From Bacteroidota bacterium (GTDB lineage Bacteria; Bacteroidota; Ignavibacteria; Ignavibacteriales; Melioribacteraceae), in assembly GCA_023397505.1 (NCBI GenBank), contig JAEWUC010000008.1, forward strand, positions 434,001 to 498,000: a stretch of 64,000 bases of DNA, in the 5' to 3' direction. Shown here piece after piece: positions 1-10,400 of this stretch. The notes beneath the pieces were generated by a model. That model searched no databases. It worked only from the letters and a program-made list of their open reading frames with translations, and was not told where the DNA came from. The first letter of the stretch is position 1. Each line of letters begins with the position of its first letter. A program made the position numbers and the translations under genes.

Positions 1-87
1 GCCGTTAATCATTTTTGCTCAAAACCATTTAATCTGAGTACAAAAGATATCAACGATTTAATAAATGAGGACATATACGAATCATGA
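1..87 (+). CDS. C-terminal tail of an unknown gene (cut by window start)
   Basis: The first frame is open from base 1 to a TGA at 85-87, giving 28 codons (ending NEDIYES). The stop overlaps the start of the PIN gene as ATGA, so the two are probably translationally coupled. A small gene directly upstream of a PIN-domain gene is often its antitoxin, but the visible tail has no motif I recognise, so the antitoxin role is inference from position only. It could equally be the end of another subunit of the downstream defence-like operon. Confidence 0.5.
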   Translation, partial: AVNHFCSKPFNLSTKDINDLINEDIYES

Positions 88-593
88 ACTTATTAAAAAT
101 ACCTGCAGAGCAGCCGGTCATTATTGATGCGAATATTATGATCTATGCAAATCAAAGAGCATCATTACAGTGTGTAAAATTACTTGAGCGCTGTGCAACT
201 AATGAAGTGTTCGGAATATTACCTACTCACATATTAGCTGAAGTAATGCACGTATTAATGCTTGCTGAAGCAAGGGATGTTGGTTTAATAAAAGGTTCGA
301 ATCCGGCAAAGCAACTCTCTGAAAATCCTCAAATCGTAAAATCCCTAAATCGTTATGAATCTCTTCTTCGTGATTTATTGGCAATTGGCTTACAATTAGA
401 ACCTTTACAAAGAGAAGACTTTATAACAGCTATGTCTTTGCAGCGGCAATATGGATTATTAACCAACGACGCCTTATTCCTGGCGATAGCTACACGACTA
501 AGAATAACAGCAGTTGTTTCGGCAGATTCCATATTCAATAATATTCAAGGAATAATTCACTATTCACCAAACGACCTTAACGAAGAGTTATAA
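84..593 (+). CDS. PIN-domain protein (putative VapC-like ribonuclease)
   Basis: This 169-aa protein has the PIN layout: an N-terminal hydrophobic strand leading to the first acidic residue (VIIDANIMIYA, Asp15), a mid-protein acidic helix, and a C-terminal LLTNDALFLAIATR segment matching the TNDxL-x-A motif that carries the conserved Asp of the metal site. PIN proteins are Mg-dependent RNases and are usually toxins of type II toxin-antitoxin pairs. The start overlaps the upstream stop (ATGA) and the stop overlaps the methylase start (TAATG), so it is embedded in the operon rather than free-standing. It may be an addiction module guarding the operon or an RNase effector of the system. The fold assignment is fairly sure; the target is unknown. 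Confidence 0.75.
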   Translation: MNLLKIPAEQPVIIDANIMIYANQRASLQCVKLLERCATNEVFGILPTHILAEVMHVLMLAEARDVGLIKGSNPAKQLSENPQIVKSLNRYESLLRDLLAIGLQLEPLQREDFITAMSLQRQYGLLTNDALFLAIATRLRITAVVSADSIFNNIQGIIHYSPNDLNEEL

Positions 594-3500
594 TGAAAAG
601 AGCAATTGAAGAATATTTTCCTATCGTAGATGTTAACCGCCTTGCAGTTCCAGAAAGAAATGCTTTTAAGCCTATTTATACGATGCATAAATGGTTTGCC
701 CGAAGATCATCATCTGTATTTCGTGCAATATTACTGGGAGCTATGAAGCCTGCCGGTTCAGATATTATGGAAGAATTTTACAAAGACCATACAAATGATC
801 CTGACACAAAAGGAAAAGTAATTCTCGATCCATTTATGGGTGGTGGCACTACAATTGTTGAAGCACTTCGTCTTGGATGTAATGTTGTTGGAATAGATCT
901 TAATCCGGTTGCATGGTTCATTGTTAAGACTGAAGTTGAACCGGTTGATTTGAATGAATTACAAGCTGCATTCGAAAGACTGTCAAATAGAATTGTTGAC
1001 TGGACTGGAAAACCACTACAAGAAACATTATTGGATTTATACAAAACAGAATGCCCCGCATGTGGAAATAAGAATGCAGACACAATCTACACCTTCTGGG
1101 TTAAACTCATTCCATGCACAACTGCCACATGTAATAATCAAACGCCACTGTTTCCTGATTATATAATTTCAAGAAAATCACCTTCAATCAAATATTATAA
1201 AGATTGTGAATGCCCTAAATGTAAAAAAACGTTTGATTGGGAAGTTGAACCGGCTTCTTTAATAGGCAGTAAAGAATTAATGGTTAATTCCTCGCAGTTC
1301 TCTGCTGGGGTTGGTAGGGAAAATAAACGCTGGGCTTATTCGCCGGATAAAAACCAAGTAGTCTGTCCCTGGTGTGATGAAACTGTTACTCCTCATAAAG
1401 TGAAACCGAAAAAAGATAAAAAGAAAGTACCGCTTTCTGTTTTGTTTTGCCCGCATTGCGAAGAAGTATGGCAATACAGAGGTGAAATAAGAACTGAAAC
1501 TGTTGAGTGTCCAACATGCAAGCATACCTATAATCCGGAAGAGGGAAACATCCCTTCAAAAGGTAAATTCATATGTAGAGGCACATGCAATGGTAATGTT
1601 GATAAAATAATTGAAGCGATTAGAAAACTACCACAAGACAAATTACTCACTATGCGCCCGTATGCTTTGGAGGGATATTGTGAAAAATGTGCTGGAGGGA
1701 AAAAATCAGCAAAAGTCACAGAAATGTTTTTTGAAATTGAAGACGAGAATAATTCTGATACTAATGAAGCAGACACGATCTCAATGTTGCGTAAAAATAA
1801 TGGAAAGTTTTTTAAGAGATATTCTTCAACTGATTTAATTAAATATCAGCATGCAAAAGAAATATGGGAAAAAGAAAAAATAAATCTTCCTTATCCAAAA
1901 TCTGAAATACCTATTGGAGAAAAAACCAAATCTGGATTGTTGGCGCATCATTATAACTATTGGCATCAAATGTTTAATGAAAGACAATTATTGTCTCTGA
2001 CTACATTATTAAAATCAATTGATCAAGAAGAAAATCAAGTGTTGAAAGAAATGTTAATTTTGACTTTTTCTCACACACTTGAGGCTAATAATGTATTTAC
2101 TAGAACCCTGAGTAAAAGAAATACACCTGGGGGAACACCACCGGGTGGAGTTTTCTCTCGTCATGATTTTCAGCCTAAAATAACTTTTGGAGAGCAAAAT
2201 GTGTATGGTACTATATCGGGCTCAAAAACTTTTACAAACTGTACACAAAAAGTAATCACTGGCAAGAGATACAACATTAAACCATTTGATAGAATAATAG
2301 AGGATGGTAAACAAATTGATGTTCCCTCAAATGAATTTATTAAACCGAATGAAGAAAATTATTTGTTACAGTCTAAATCATCAACTAAAATAGATGTAAA
2401 TCTGCCAGTAGATTGTATTATCACGGATCCACCGTACGCTGATAATGTAAATTATTCAGAATTAGCAGATTTCTTCTATGTATGGTTACGTTTATTGTTA
2501 AAGGATTCCTATTATCAATTTCAACCAGAGTACACCCCTAAAATCGAGGAAGTGGTTGAAAATAAAACTCGAGGGAAATCTTCTGAAGATTTTAAGGAAG
2601 GATTAAGAAAAGTGTTTCAAGAATCATATCGGGTATCCAAAGAAGAAGCCCCACTTATATTTACTTTTCACCATGCGGAAGATTCTGCATGGGAAGCTCT
2701 TCTTGATGCGGTATGTGAAGCAGGTTACTATGTTGAAGCTGTATATCCAATTCATGGAGAAGCAGAAAATTCCTTACATTTAATGAATAATGAAGCAATT
2801 TCATATGATTTGATACATGTTTGTAAGAAAAGAACAACAGAAACAATTCATAGTCGCTCGTGGGCTGGTGTAAGACAAGAAATACGTCAACGGGCAAGAG
2901 AAGAAATTAATCTTATTGAATCCGGTAGATATGGAAATGAAAAATTATCGCCATCTGATATTAACATTCTTCTGATTGGAAAATGTCTTGAATTATACAG
3001 CAAGCATTATGGCGCAATTGTAGATTACCAAGACCAGCCGGTTCCTCTACACCAAGCACTACGAGAAATTAAAATGATGGTGGATATGTTAATATCTAAA
3101 GAAAATCCATTACCAGCCGAGTTAGAAAATAATATAGATTCAATTTCATACGTTTATTTTACGACTCTCTACAAAATCAAAGAGATCAAAGTCGATGAAG
3201 TCAGCAAGGCTGTAAGAACATTGGTCGATACATCGGATCTTAGAGAAAATAATATAATAATTAAGCGTAGGGAAAGTCGTGATAGAACTTATTATGTAAA
3301 ACAACCAGTTGAAAGACTAAACGATCTTAAGGCTAAGTTCTATACAAGCAACTCTTTTACAGAATCTGATTTATTTGGTGGAGAAGGAATTGTATTGCCA
3401 TCAAATATTCTCGTTGTAGATGTAATTCATTTACTACTAGGAACAGCAGAAGTTGGGGATAACTTATTGCCTTGGCTTGAAAAGTTTAGTGGGTTGCGTC

Positions 3501-3607
3501 CTCAGATTCGTGCAGCAATGGATTATTTTATTAAGAACAATAGATTCACAGAAGCCGCTAAAAGAGTTTTAAGTTTATTAGACGAAAGATCACTCTTCAC
3601 TAAATAG
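593..3607 (+). CDS. DUF1156-type adenine-specific DNA methyltransferase with Zn-ribbon insertions
   Basis: This 1004-aa protein begins with the DUF1156 signature (FKPIYTMHKWFARRSSSVFR). It has a SAM-binding motif I, DPFMGGGTT (Asp79), and a catalytic motif IV, DPPY (612-615), typical of N6-adenine or N4-cytosine methylases. Between them lies a long insertion with repeated CxxC pairs (CPAC, CPKC, CPWC, CPHC, CPTC) that should form several zinc ribbons, probably for DNA recognition. Family knowledge places DUF1156 methylases beside SNF2 helicases in defence islands, where they mark host DNA. It is coupled to the PIN gene by TAATG and is followed after 8 nt by the next gene. It therefore probably provides self-protection for the nuclease components downstream. 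The recognition site cannot be read from sequence. Confidence 0.85.
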   Translation: MKRAIEEYFPIVDVNRLAVPERNAFKPIYTMHKWFARRSSSVFRAILLGAMKPAGSDIMEEFYKDHTNDPDTKGKVILDPFMGGGTTIVEALRLGCNVVGIDLNPVAWFIVKTEVEPVDLNELQAAFERLSNRIVDWTGKPLQETLLDLYKTECPACGNKNADTIYTFWVKLIPCTTATCNNQTPLFPDYIISRKSPSIKYYKDCECPKCKKTFDWEVEPASLIGSKELMVNSSQFSAGVGRENKRWAYSPDKNQVVCPWCDETVTPHKVKPKKDKKKVPLSVLFCPHCEEVWQYRGEIRTETVECPTCKHTYNPEEGNIPSKGKFICRGTCNGNVDKIIEAIRKLPQDKLLTMRPYALEGYCEKCAGGKKSAKVTEMFFEIEDENNSDTNEADTISMLRKNNGKFFKRYSSTDLIKYQHAKEIWEKEKINLPYPKSEIPIGEKTKSGLLAHHYNYWHQMFNERQLLSLTTLLKSIDQEENQVLKEMLILTFSHTLEANNVFTRTLSKRNTPGGTPPGGVFSRHDFQPKITFGEQNVYGTISGSKTFTNCTQKVITGKRYNIKPFDRIIEDGKQIDVPSNEFIKPNEENYLLQSKSSTKIDVNLPVDCIITDPPYADNVNYSELADFFYVWLRLLLKDSYYQFQPEYTPKIEEVVENKTRGKSSEDFKEGLRKVFQESYRVSKEEAPLIFTFHHAEDSAWEALLDAVCEAGYYVEAVYPIHGEAENSLHLMNNEAISYDLIHVCKKRTTETIHSRSWAGVRQEIRQRAREEINLIESGRYGNEKLSPSDINILLIGKCLELYSKHYGAIVDYQDQPVPLHQALREIKMMVDMLISKENPLPAELENNIDSISYVYFTTLYKIKEIKVDEVSKAVRTLVDTSDLRENNIIIKRRESRDRTYYVKQPVERLNDLKAKFYTSNSFTESDLFGGEGIVLPSNILVVDVIHLLLGTAEVGDNLLPWLEKFSGLRPQIRAAMDYFIKNNRFTEAAKRVLSLLDERSLFTK

Positions 3608-3615
3608 AGTAAAAT

Positions 3616-4062
3616 ATGGCTGGTTATATGTTAATTGAACAGAAATCTCTTGCAGCTCCTCAAACTCCAAACAGAGGCGTTGTACCAAACTCTAGAAAAA
3701 TTGGTGTAGCAGATTTTCTTAGAGAAATTGATCAAGACGATTTTCCTTTCAATGAAAACTCCTCCCTTATGGTAACTGGACTTGAAGAATACTTGCTGGC
3801 ATCAAGACAAGGCCCCGGAATGGAAGAAACTGCGCGAGACATCCGGAGGCGACTTCAAAGTGTTGCTATCCCGTTTAATGACAGACTATGTCCAAATGTC
3901 CAAATTGTTTTTAGGCAGCCTCTTAAAAGGGGTGAGCATTTAATGGTTGAACACGTTACTCAACCGATACCAATTTATTTGATATTTGGAACACCTCCCC
4001 CTACAGAGATAGGTGGACAAACCGTTTTTATAACATCATTTAATCTTGGCGGAAATTTTTAA
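3616..4062 (+). CDS. conserved operon protein of unknown function (148 aa)
   Basis: I do not recognise this family. The protein is soluble, with no signal peptide or membrane segment. It has a polar N-terminus, a central helix rich in Arg (ARDIRRRL) and a C-terminal beta-rich part (QIVFRQPLKRGEHLMVEH followed by two hydrophobic strands). It starts 8 nt after the methylase stop and ends 15 nt before the helicase ATG, so it belongs to the same transcript. Its position between methylase and helicase suggests an accessory or adaptor subunit; that is inference only. Confidence 0.7.
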   Translation: MAGYMLIEQKSLAAPQTPNRGVVPNSRKIGVADFLREIDQDDFPFNENSSLMVTGLEEYLLASRQGPGMEETARDIRRRLQSVAIPFNDRLCPNVQIVFRQPLKRGEHLMVEHVTQPIPIYLIFGTPPPTEIGGQTVFITSFNLGGNF

Positions 4063-4077
4063 AAGGAATATGTGATT

Positions 4078-6930
4078 ATGCCTGAAGATAGAGCTGAATA
4101 TAATATGAAAATTGGAGATAAAGTTAGAGTTAAAGGACGAGAGGATCTTGGAACTGTTGAAGTATATCGCATAAGCGAATCGTTCGGAATCTACCAAGCA
4201 GATGTAATGTATGAAGATGCAAATGGTAGGCATTTACAAAGTTTTCCGTTAGATAGATTAGAATTTGCTCCTGACCTTTGGGAAAGAATAAAACACAATG
4301 ACTATGATCAGCCATTGGATTTCTTCCTTAAACAATTAGCGTTTCAATTCCCGTTGCAGAATAAGGGTGGTCAGTTATCTAATAGTAGAACAGATTTGCT
4401 TCCACATCAAATATTACTCACTCGTGATGTTGTTTCAAAAAAGAATAGAAGGCTTCTTGTAGCTGATGAAGTGGGTCTTGGAAAAACTATTGAAGTGGGA
4501 ATGGTTATCAAAGAGCTCGTATCAAGAAACGAAGCAAATAGAATATTAGTTATTACTCCTGCCGGATTAACTAAGAACTGGCAGAATGAACTTCGAGATG
4601 CTTTCCGGCTAAACTTTGAAATACTTGGAGTTGATTTTAACGACAACTCATTCTCTTCTTGGGAGACACATAGCAAAGTTATTGCTTCAATCGACACGGT
4701 GAAAAGGCCACAAAGAATGGAAAAAATTCTGGCCGGTCCGCGGTGGGATCTAATAGTATTTGATGAATCACATCATTTATCTAGAACTAAATATGGAAAT
4801 AAAACCGTAGCAACATTAAACTATAAACTAGCCGAGTCTATTAAAAACCACACAAGAGATTTAATATTTCTTTCCGCAACTCCGCATCAAGGGAACGCCT
4901 ACCAGTTTTGGTCTTTGATCCAACTGTTGGATGATACCCTTTTTGATTCTGAAGACGCAATGATGGATCACAAAAGTTTTTTGAATAGAATTATGATCAG
5001 AAGAACAAAAAGAGAGGTTACCGATAAAAATGGTATTCCCCTTTTTATGAGGAGAAATGTTCATTCACAATTATTCAAACTTTCAATTCCCGAAAGAACA
5101 TTTTACGAGCGTTTAACTGATTACTTAAGAGAAGGTTATAGTGTAGCTGGCATCGGTAATGGAGGAACGAGGACAACGTCCCAACAAAGAGCAATTGGTT
5201 TTGTGATGACTACATTTCAGAAAATCATGTCATCGAGTATTCGTGCAATTAAACAGGCTCTTCGCAGACGATTATTGGTTTTGCTTATTCGAAGTCAATT
5301 GGAATTAGAGAATCAAAGAAGAAAAACTAATTCAAGCGCGCATTTATCAGATAGGATTTTGAAACTCCAAGATGAAATGAGAAAATTAGCATCAGAAATA
5401 TTAAGAATTCCTGATATTCCTTCACGACAAACTGAAATTGACACGATTATTGCTCAAATAAAACAAAGAGTTAGTAAAAAATATATTTTAGAAGAATCTA
5501 CAGAATGGTCATTAGATAGTGACGAGCAAGGTGAAGAGGGAGTTTACGCAGATGCAAATATTCCCGATGAAATATCAAAGGTAAATGAATTGTTAGCTAT
5601 TGTTCCGGAAGAGATGGACAGAAAATTTGATACACTCACCCGCGCAATAGATACAATTAGAAATTCTAATCCAAATGAAAAGTTTATAATATTCACACAA
5701 TATGTTGAGACTCTAACTTTTCTTAAGGAAAGATTAGAAATGATTTATGGGAATGATAAAGTAGTTGTGATAAAAGGGGGACCGCTTGATGATAAAATAG
5801 ACGCCAAAGATAAATTTTGGGACGAGAACGGGGCTCAATTTTTAATAAGCACTTCTGCCGGAGGTGAAGGCATAAATCTCCAAGTTGGGCATATATTATT
5901 CAATTACGATCTTCCTTGGAACCCCATGGCCCTTGAGCAACGAATTGGTAGAATTCATAGATATGGTCAAAGAGAAACGTCTCAAGTATATAATCTTATC
6001 GCTGAAGATACTTTAGAAGAAAAAATTTATCAGATACTCAATTCCAAGCTTAGGGAAATAGCAGAACATATTGGAAAAATAGACCAGACCACGGGTGAAC
6101 CATTAGAAGATTTTCGTTCGGAAATACTTGGATATATGGGATCATCTCCTAATTATCTGGATTGGTACAAAAATGCTTTAATTGATAAAGACTATAAACG
6201 TACCGCGAAAGAAATTGAAGAAGCCATGCAGAATGCTATTCAATCTATAGATGCATTAAAAAATCTTACAATGGATATGAGCTCCTTCAACTTACAAGAT
6301 TATCTCAACATTGAAGGTAAGTTTTCATTAGACCACATGAAATTATTCTGTGAATTAGCAATATTAAAGCTCGGTGGATCGTTTTTGCCAAAAGGGGATT
6401 TTTATAGTATAGTTACACCGAAGACTCTTCTTGCTTATCCGAATGTGTTACCTAAATATGAATTGGTTGCTTTCAATCGTGAAGCAGCAATGAGAAAAAG
6501 ACAAGCGGAATTAATAGGGTTGGGGCATCCTTTAATTGATGCATTAATTAAATATTTCCAACAAGCAACAATCCCGGGTGATGTAACGTCGCTTTCTACT
6601 ACTTCGAATGAAAAGGAAAAATATTATATAATAAACACGTTGTTTATTATAGATACCGAGAGTGGGAATCAGCACAAAGAGATGAAACTATTTAAAGTGT
6701 TAAGAACAGGTGACGTTCAGGTGTTGCCGGATGAATGGTTGTTGGATAAATTCGAGAGTAATTCTCTCCAAATAAATTATGATTCAATGACTCAACCTGA
6801 TCCAATGAATTTGAAGAGTAACTATGATGTTGCAGTCGGCGCATTGCTTACACAGATTAAATCTTCTGTTGATAGTGCAGTGAGTGGAAGGACAAAGGTG
6901 TTGGGAATAATAAATATACAAGGTCATTAA
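4078..6930 (+). CDS. SNF2-family helicase/translocase of a defence operon
   Basis: This ~950-aa superfamily 2 ATPase has all main motifs: Walker A in DEVGLGKTIEVGM (GKT about 135-137), DESHH as motif II (about 229), FLSATPHQG as motif III, STSAGGEGINLQ as motif V and QRIGRIHRYGQ as motif VI (about 621). A helical insertion lies between the two RecA lobes, as in bacterial Snf2/HepA-like proteins and DrmD of DISARM. It probably translocates on double-stranded DNA and drives the nuclease partners. A GTG six bases upstream (4072) is in frame; ATG 4078 is preferred because AAAGGA (4062-4067) then sits at a usable distance. It is 16 nt upstream of the next gene. Confidence 0.9.
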   Translation: MPEDRAEYNMKIGDKVRVKGREDLGTVEVYRISESFGIYQADVMYEDANGRHLQSFPLDRLEFAPDLWERIKHNDYDQPLDFFLKQLAFQFPLQNKGGQLSNSRTDLLPHQILLTRDVVSKKNRRLLVADEVGLGKTIEVGMVIKELVSRNEANRILVITPAGLTKNWQNELRDAFRLNFEILGVDFNDNSFSSWETHSKVIASIDTVKRPQRMEKILAGPRWDLIVFDESHHLSRTKYGNKTVATLNYKLAESIKNHTRDLIFLSATPHQGNAYQFWSLIQLLDDTLFDSEDAMMDHKSFLNRIMIRRTKREVTDKNGIPLFMRRNVHSQLFKLSIPERTFYERLTDYLREGYSVAGIGNGGTRTTSQQRAIGFVMTTFQKIMSSSIRAIKQALRRRLLVLLIRSQLELENQRRKTNSSAHLSDRILKLQDEMRKLASEILRIPDIPSRQTEIDTIIAQIKQRVSKKYILEESTEWSLDSDEQGEEGVYADANIPDEISKVNELLAIVPEEMDRKFDTLTRAIDTIRNSNPNEKFIIFTQYVETLTFLKERLEMIYGNDKVVVIKGGPLDDKIDAKDKFWDENGAQFLISTSAGGEGINLQVGHILFNYDLPWNPMALEQRIGRIHRYGQRETSQVYNLIAEDTLEEKIYQILNSKLREIAEHIGKIDQTTGEPLEDFRSEILGYMGSSPNYLDWYKNALIDKDYKRTAKEIEEAMQNAIQSIDALKNLTMDMSSFNLQDYLNIEGKFSLDHMKLFCELAILKLGGSFLPKGDFYSIVTPKTLLAYPNVLPKYELVAFNREAAMRKRQAELIGLGHPLIDALIKYFQQATIPGDVTSLSTTSNEKEKYYIINTLFIIDTESGNQHKEMKLFKVLRTGDVQVLPDEWLLDKFESNSLQINYDSMTQPDPMNLKSNYDVAVGALLTQIKSSVDSAVSGRTKVLGIINIQGH

Positions 6931-6946
6931 TTAAAGATAATTCAAA

Positions 6947-7480
6947 ATGGAAGATGGAAAAATATTAGAAAAATACCTCCAAGAATATTTGTGTGCAGCA
7001 GAAAGTATTAAACAATTAATTAAATCTAAAGGATTTCGTTTCAGCTATAAAAAATTTGTTGCCGATCTTGGAGAGTATTATTTCTTTCAAGTATGTCAAA
7101 GTTTATTCAAAACAGATTCGTTGAAGCAGAGTATAAGAGCCACCGCGAGTTATGATTACGAAGGAATATTCCATGATAAAGAATTATATAAAATATTCGG
7201 GGACGAATCGATGAGAATTGAGGTAAAAACAAGATACGCTCAAGTATATAATCCAAATTTGTTGGGTATCAAATGTGATAAATTCGATGTATTAGCTTTT
7301 GTATATCTGCGAGAGGATTATTCATGGCAATATATAAGTCTTTTAAGAGTGGAAGATATTCGACCAATTGTGGAAGCAACTAAGAAGAATCGTTTAGTAT
7401 ATAAGAAAGATCTCCCTATTATTTGGCAAACGGGGGAATTTGTTAGATTAAAACCTTCAAAGAAAACAAATGAAAGTTGA
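6947..7480 (+). CDS. small PD-(D/E)XK-fold protein (putative nuclease subunit)
   Basis: This 177-aa protein has the residue order of the restriction-endonuclease fold: Glu43 in an N-terminal helix (DLGEYYFF), acidic Asp70/Glu72 at the start of a strand (SYDYEGI), and Glu92-Val-Lys94 in RIEVKTR. The IEVKTR strand with a following hydrophobic strand (VLAFVYL) resembles DUF4365/DUF6998-type families in which an ExK reads like an active site. I cannot name the exact family. It overlaps the following large gene by 11 nt, implying translational coupling and perhaps a fixed stoichiometry with it. Confidence 0.6.
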   Translation: MEDGKILEKYLQEYLCAAESIKQLIKSKGFRFSYKKFVADLGEYYFFQVCQSLFKTDSLKQSIRATASYDYEGIFHDKELYKIFGDESMRIEVKTRYAQVYNPNLLGIKCDKFDVLAFVYLREDYSWQYISLLRVEDIRPIVEATKKNRLVYKKDLPIIWQTGEFVRLKPSKKTNES

Positions 7481-10400
7481 GCAATATGATGAAATATTAA
7501 AGTATTTGGAAACATCTTTCACACCTTATGATTCTATTGATCTAATATCCAAACTCTCTTCGTTAAAATATTTTCCTCAAAATGGTGACCATACTATACG
7601 CCTAGATGCCTTTTTACATGTTGCCTCAAGCATAAATCAGAAACATGGAAGAAAAATTACGAGAGGTGAACTGAATAGAATTATCAATTCACCAAAGATT
7701 AGGAAATCGCATATTACAATGGCAGAAGATCCAAGAACTCAATTACTTTGTGAAGAGATATCATTTTTTGGCGGGGGTTTTAGAATATTTCCTGGAATTT
7801 ATGACTCTATCGTATTTAATATTACTCACACACTAAAAGCCATATTTCTTCCATACAATAAATACATATCCAAAGAATTATTTATTGAATTGAGTTCTAT
7901 TGCCCGATTTATTTTGGAATTAAGTGAACTCCTTGCAACCAGATTAAACATAAAAAGAAATACAGCAACAACCTATTATCTCGATATATTTATTCCTGCT
8001 CGGGAAATCTTAGAAACCAGTTCTGAAGCTTTAAAAATTACTCAGAATGAATTTTCCAGCCTTCTTGAAAAGTGTGGTACGGATGAATCAAGAATATGTT
8101 GGTTGATAACGAATATTGGTCAGATTGCATTAGACACTTTCTCAATTGAACAGTGTCCTTTAATGGAATCACCTATTCTCTTCACCGGTGAATATTACAT
8201 AATTACTGATCCGAGCTCCCTTCTTTCCAGTTTTATGAAGAGGCTGCTTACGATTTTTACGGAAAACAATGTATTGATGAATTTTAGAAAGGCATATCAG
8301 GAAGCAATATGGGACACAGTAGTTCAGAGATTAGACTGGATGCTTATAAAAAAAATTGATGTTCTACCTCACCGAGTGCATAAAGATATCCCGGTTGTGG
8401 ATGGTGTTTTTAACTTTGAAAAAGACAAAATGCTTGTTGGAATATTGATTGTAGACGATTTTGAAAATATAGAAAAAGATATTGTAGAAGTGAGTTTAGA
8501 AAAACATAAAGAAAGATTAAGTGTTGTATCGGATATATTGTATTCCTCAACACCAGCCCCTAACGGCATATTATATCTGTTTATTACGGCGCATTATGTG
8601 CGAACAATCAGTTATAATGTTTTTATCCCCCCATATAATGATCAGTACATTGTTCTATCGGCTGATAATCTAAATATTATAGCTATGCTGGAAGGTGGTA
8701 AAAATAATTTTTTACTTAAATATGCTTGGGCACAAGATGCCATCAGAAAAACAACCGAATTAATTGTATTTGATCAGTTGTCTGAATATGGATTTTTCAA
8801 AGAACATGGGTATTCATACTACATAGATGATGAGAGAAGACCTACCATGATGAATATAACTGACGATTTTGCGCGTGATGTAAGATTAGAGGCATTAAAG
8901 AAAGTGGATATGCATACAGTATATAATCCATTGAAAAAATCTTACGTTCAAGTTGTATCTTTGGCTGGTGAAGAACATCCGATTTATATTCCTCATTATA
9001 TTCCCCAAAAGATAGAAGTGATTTTGGAAAGTTATTCGTTGCCCATATGGTTTTACAATAATGATAATAATATAAATGGTGAATTACGCGCCATACTAAT
9101 AGAGTTTATGGATTTGACAACATATTGGCTACATGAGGTTAAACCATCTTTAACAATTTCAATGAATGCGTTAAAGAGTTATATTGATGAAATTGAAGTA
9201 GAAATATGCCTGGAGGAAACTGGGGAATGGACGCAACCTAAAAGAGAAAACTATTCTGGAAATTCAAATCCTCTTTCAATTCAATACTATTATCCTAACC
9301 GATTCAAATTCACTTTTAAACCGTATGCAAATGCACTCCTTTTTGGTGAAACAAATGAAGGAGAAAGAACAATTCTTCGAATTATACTCGGCGGATTCTG
9401 TCGTATGTTAGAGCAACATAATATTGATTCTGAGTATTTGATTGATACAAATGTGCAGCTAATAATAGATAAATACGCTCCATTAGGTAAAAAGAAAAAA
9501 CTGTGCACATTCGACACATCAATAACTCCTCTGCTTGATCCACGTGAACTACACAAATTAAGACTTAACCAAAAAATTGATGAAGATATGTTATTAGATG
9601 AAATAGGAAATAATATTGTTCTGAAGAAAATTACTGTTGGCAGTGCTAAGATGGAGCAGGTTAAGTTTATTAATAATCATATTGTGGGATATTTGTGGGG
9701 TAAATTAAACAATTTATTAAAACGGTATACTCAACAGGATATTCTAAACTATCTTCTTAATCAAAATGAAGCTTTAATTAGAGAAAAATATCTTTATGAA
9801 GTGCAGCTTCCAATGAGATTATCAATTGCTAATCCCGATCGAGTGATGAAAGAATATTCTGATCGTTATTCTAGAATAACTAACCTAGGTCCCGCAGTTC
9901 GTTTTTTAATAGAATGTGTAGTTGCACAAAAGAATTCGGGACTCAAACTGTTCAGTGATTCTGACTTTGATGAATTGGCTGCATTAAGTAAGGAAATAGT
10001 TAGTTGGGGGTTTACTAGCGATCTAATTTACTCTGATATTTCAGACATGAAAATATCACTACTGCCTTCGGGAAGGATTGGGAGAAGTAGAAAGGATTAT
10101 GACCAAGCTATGAAAAGATTTAGTCAACAAGTGCAAGAATTACAGATTAATAGATTATCAAATTCATTCTTCAAACATTGGGATACTACTATCAGTCGGG
10201 AACAGAATCATAAAGAATCAATGGAGTTAGATAAAGCATTATATAATGAATTTGGATTTGATATAAATGATCTAGCCGGAGCACTGAATTTATTTGATAA
10301 AATTAGTCATACAAAAAAGACACCCATTGTTAATATTTCTGAAGATGAATTATTGTTAATTGTTCGCAACGAAAATAATGTTGATGAAAACCGCTTTAAT

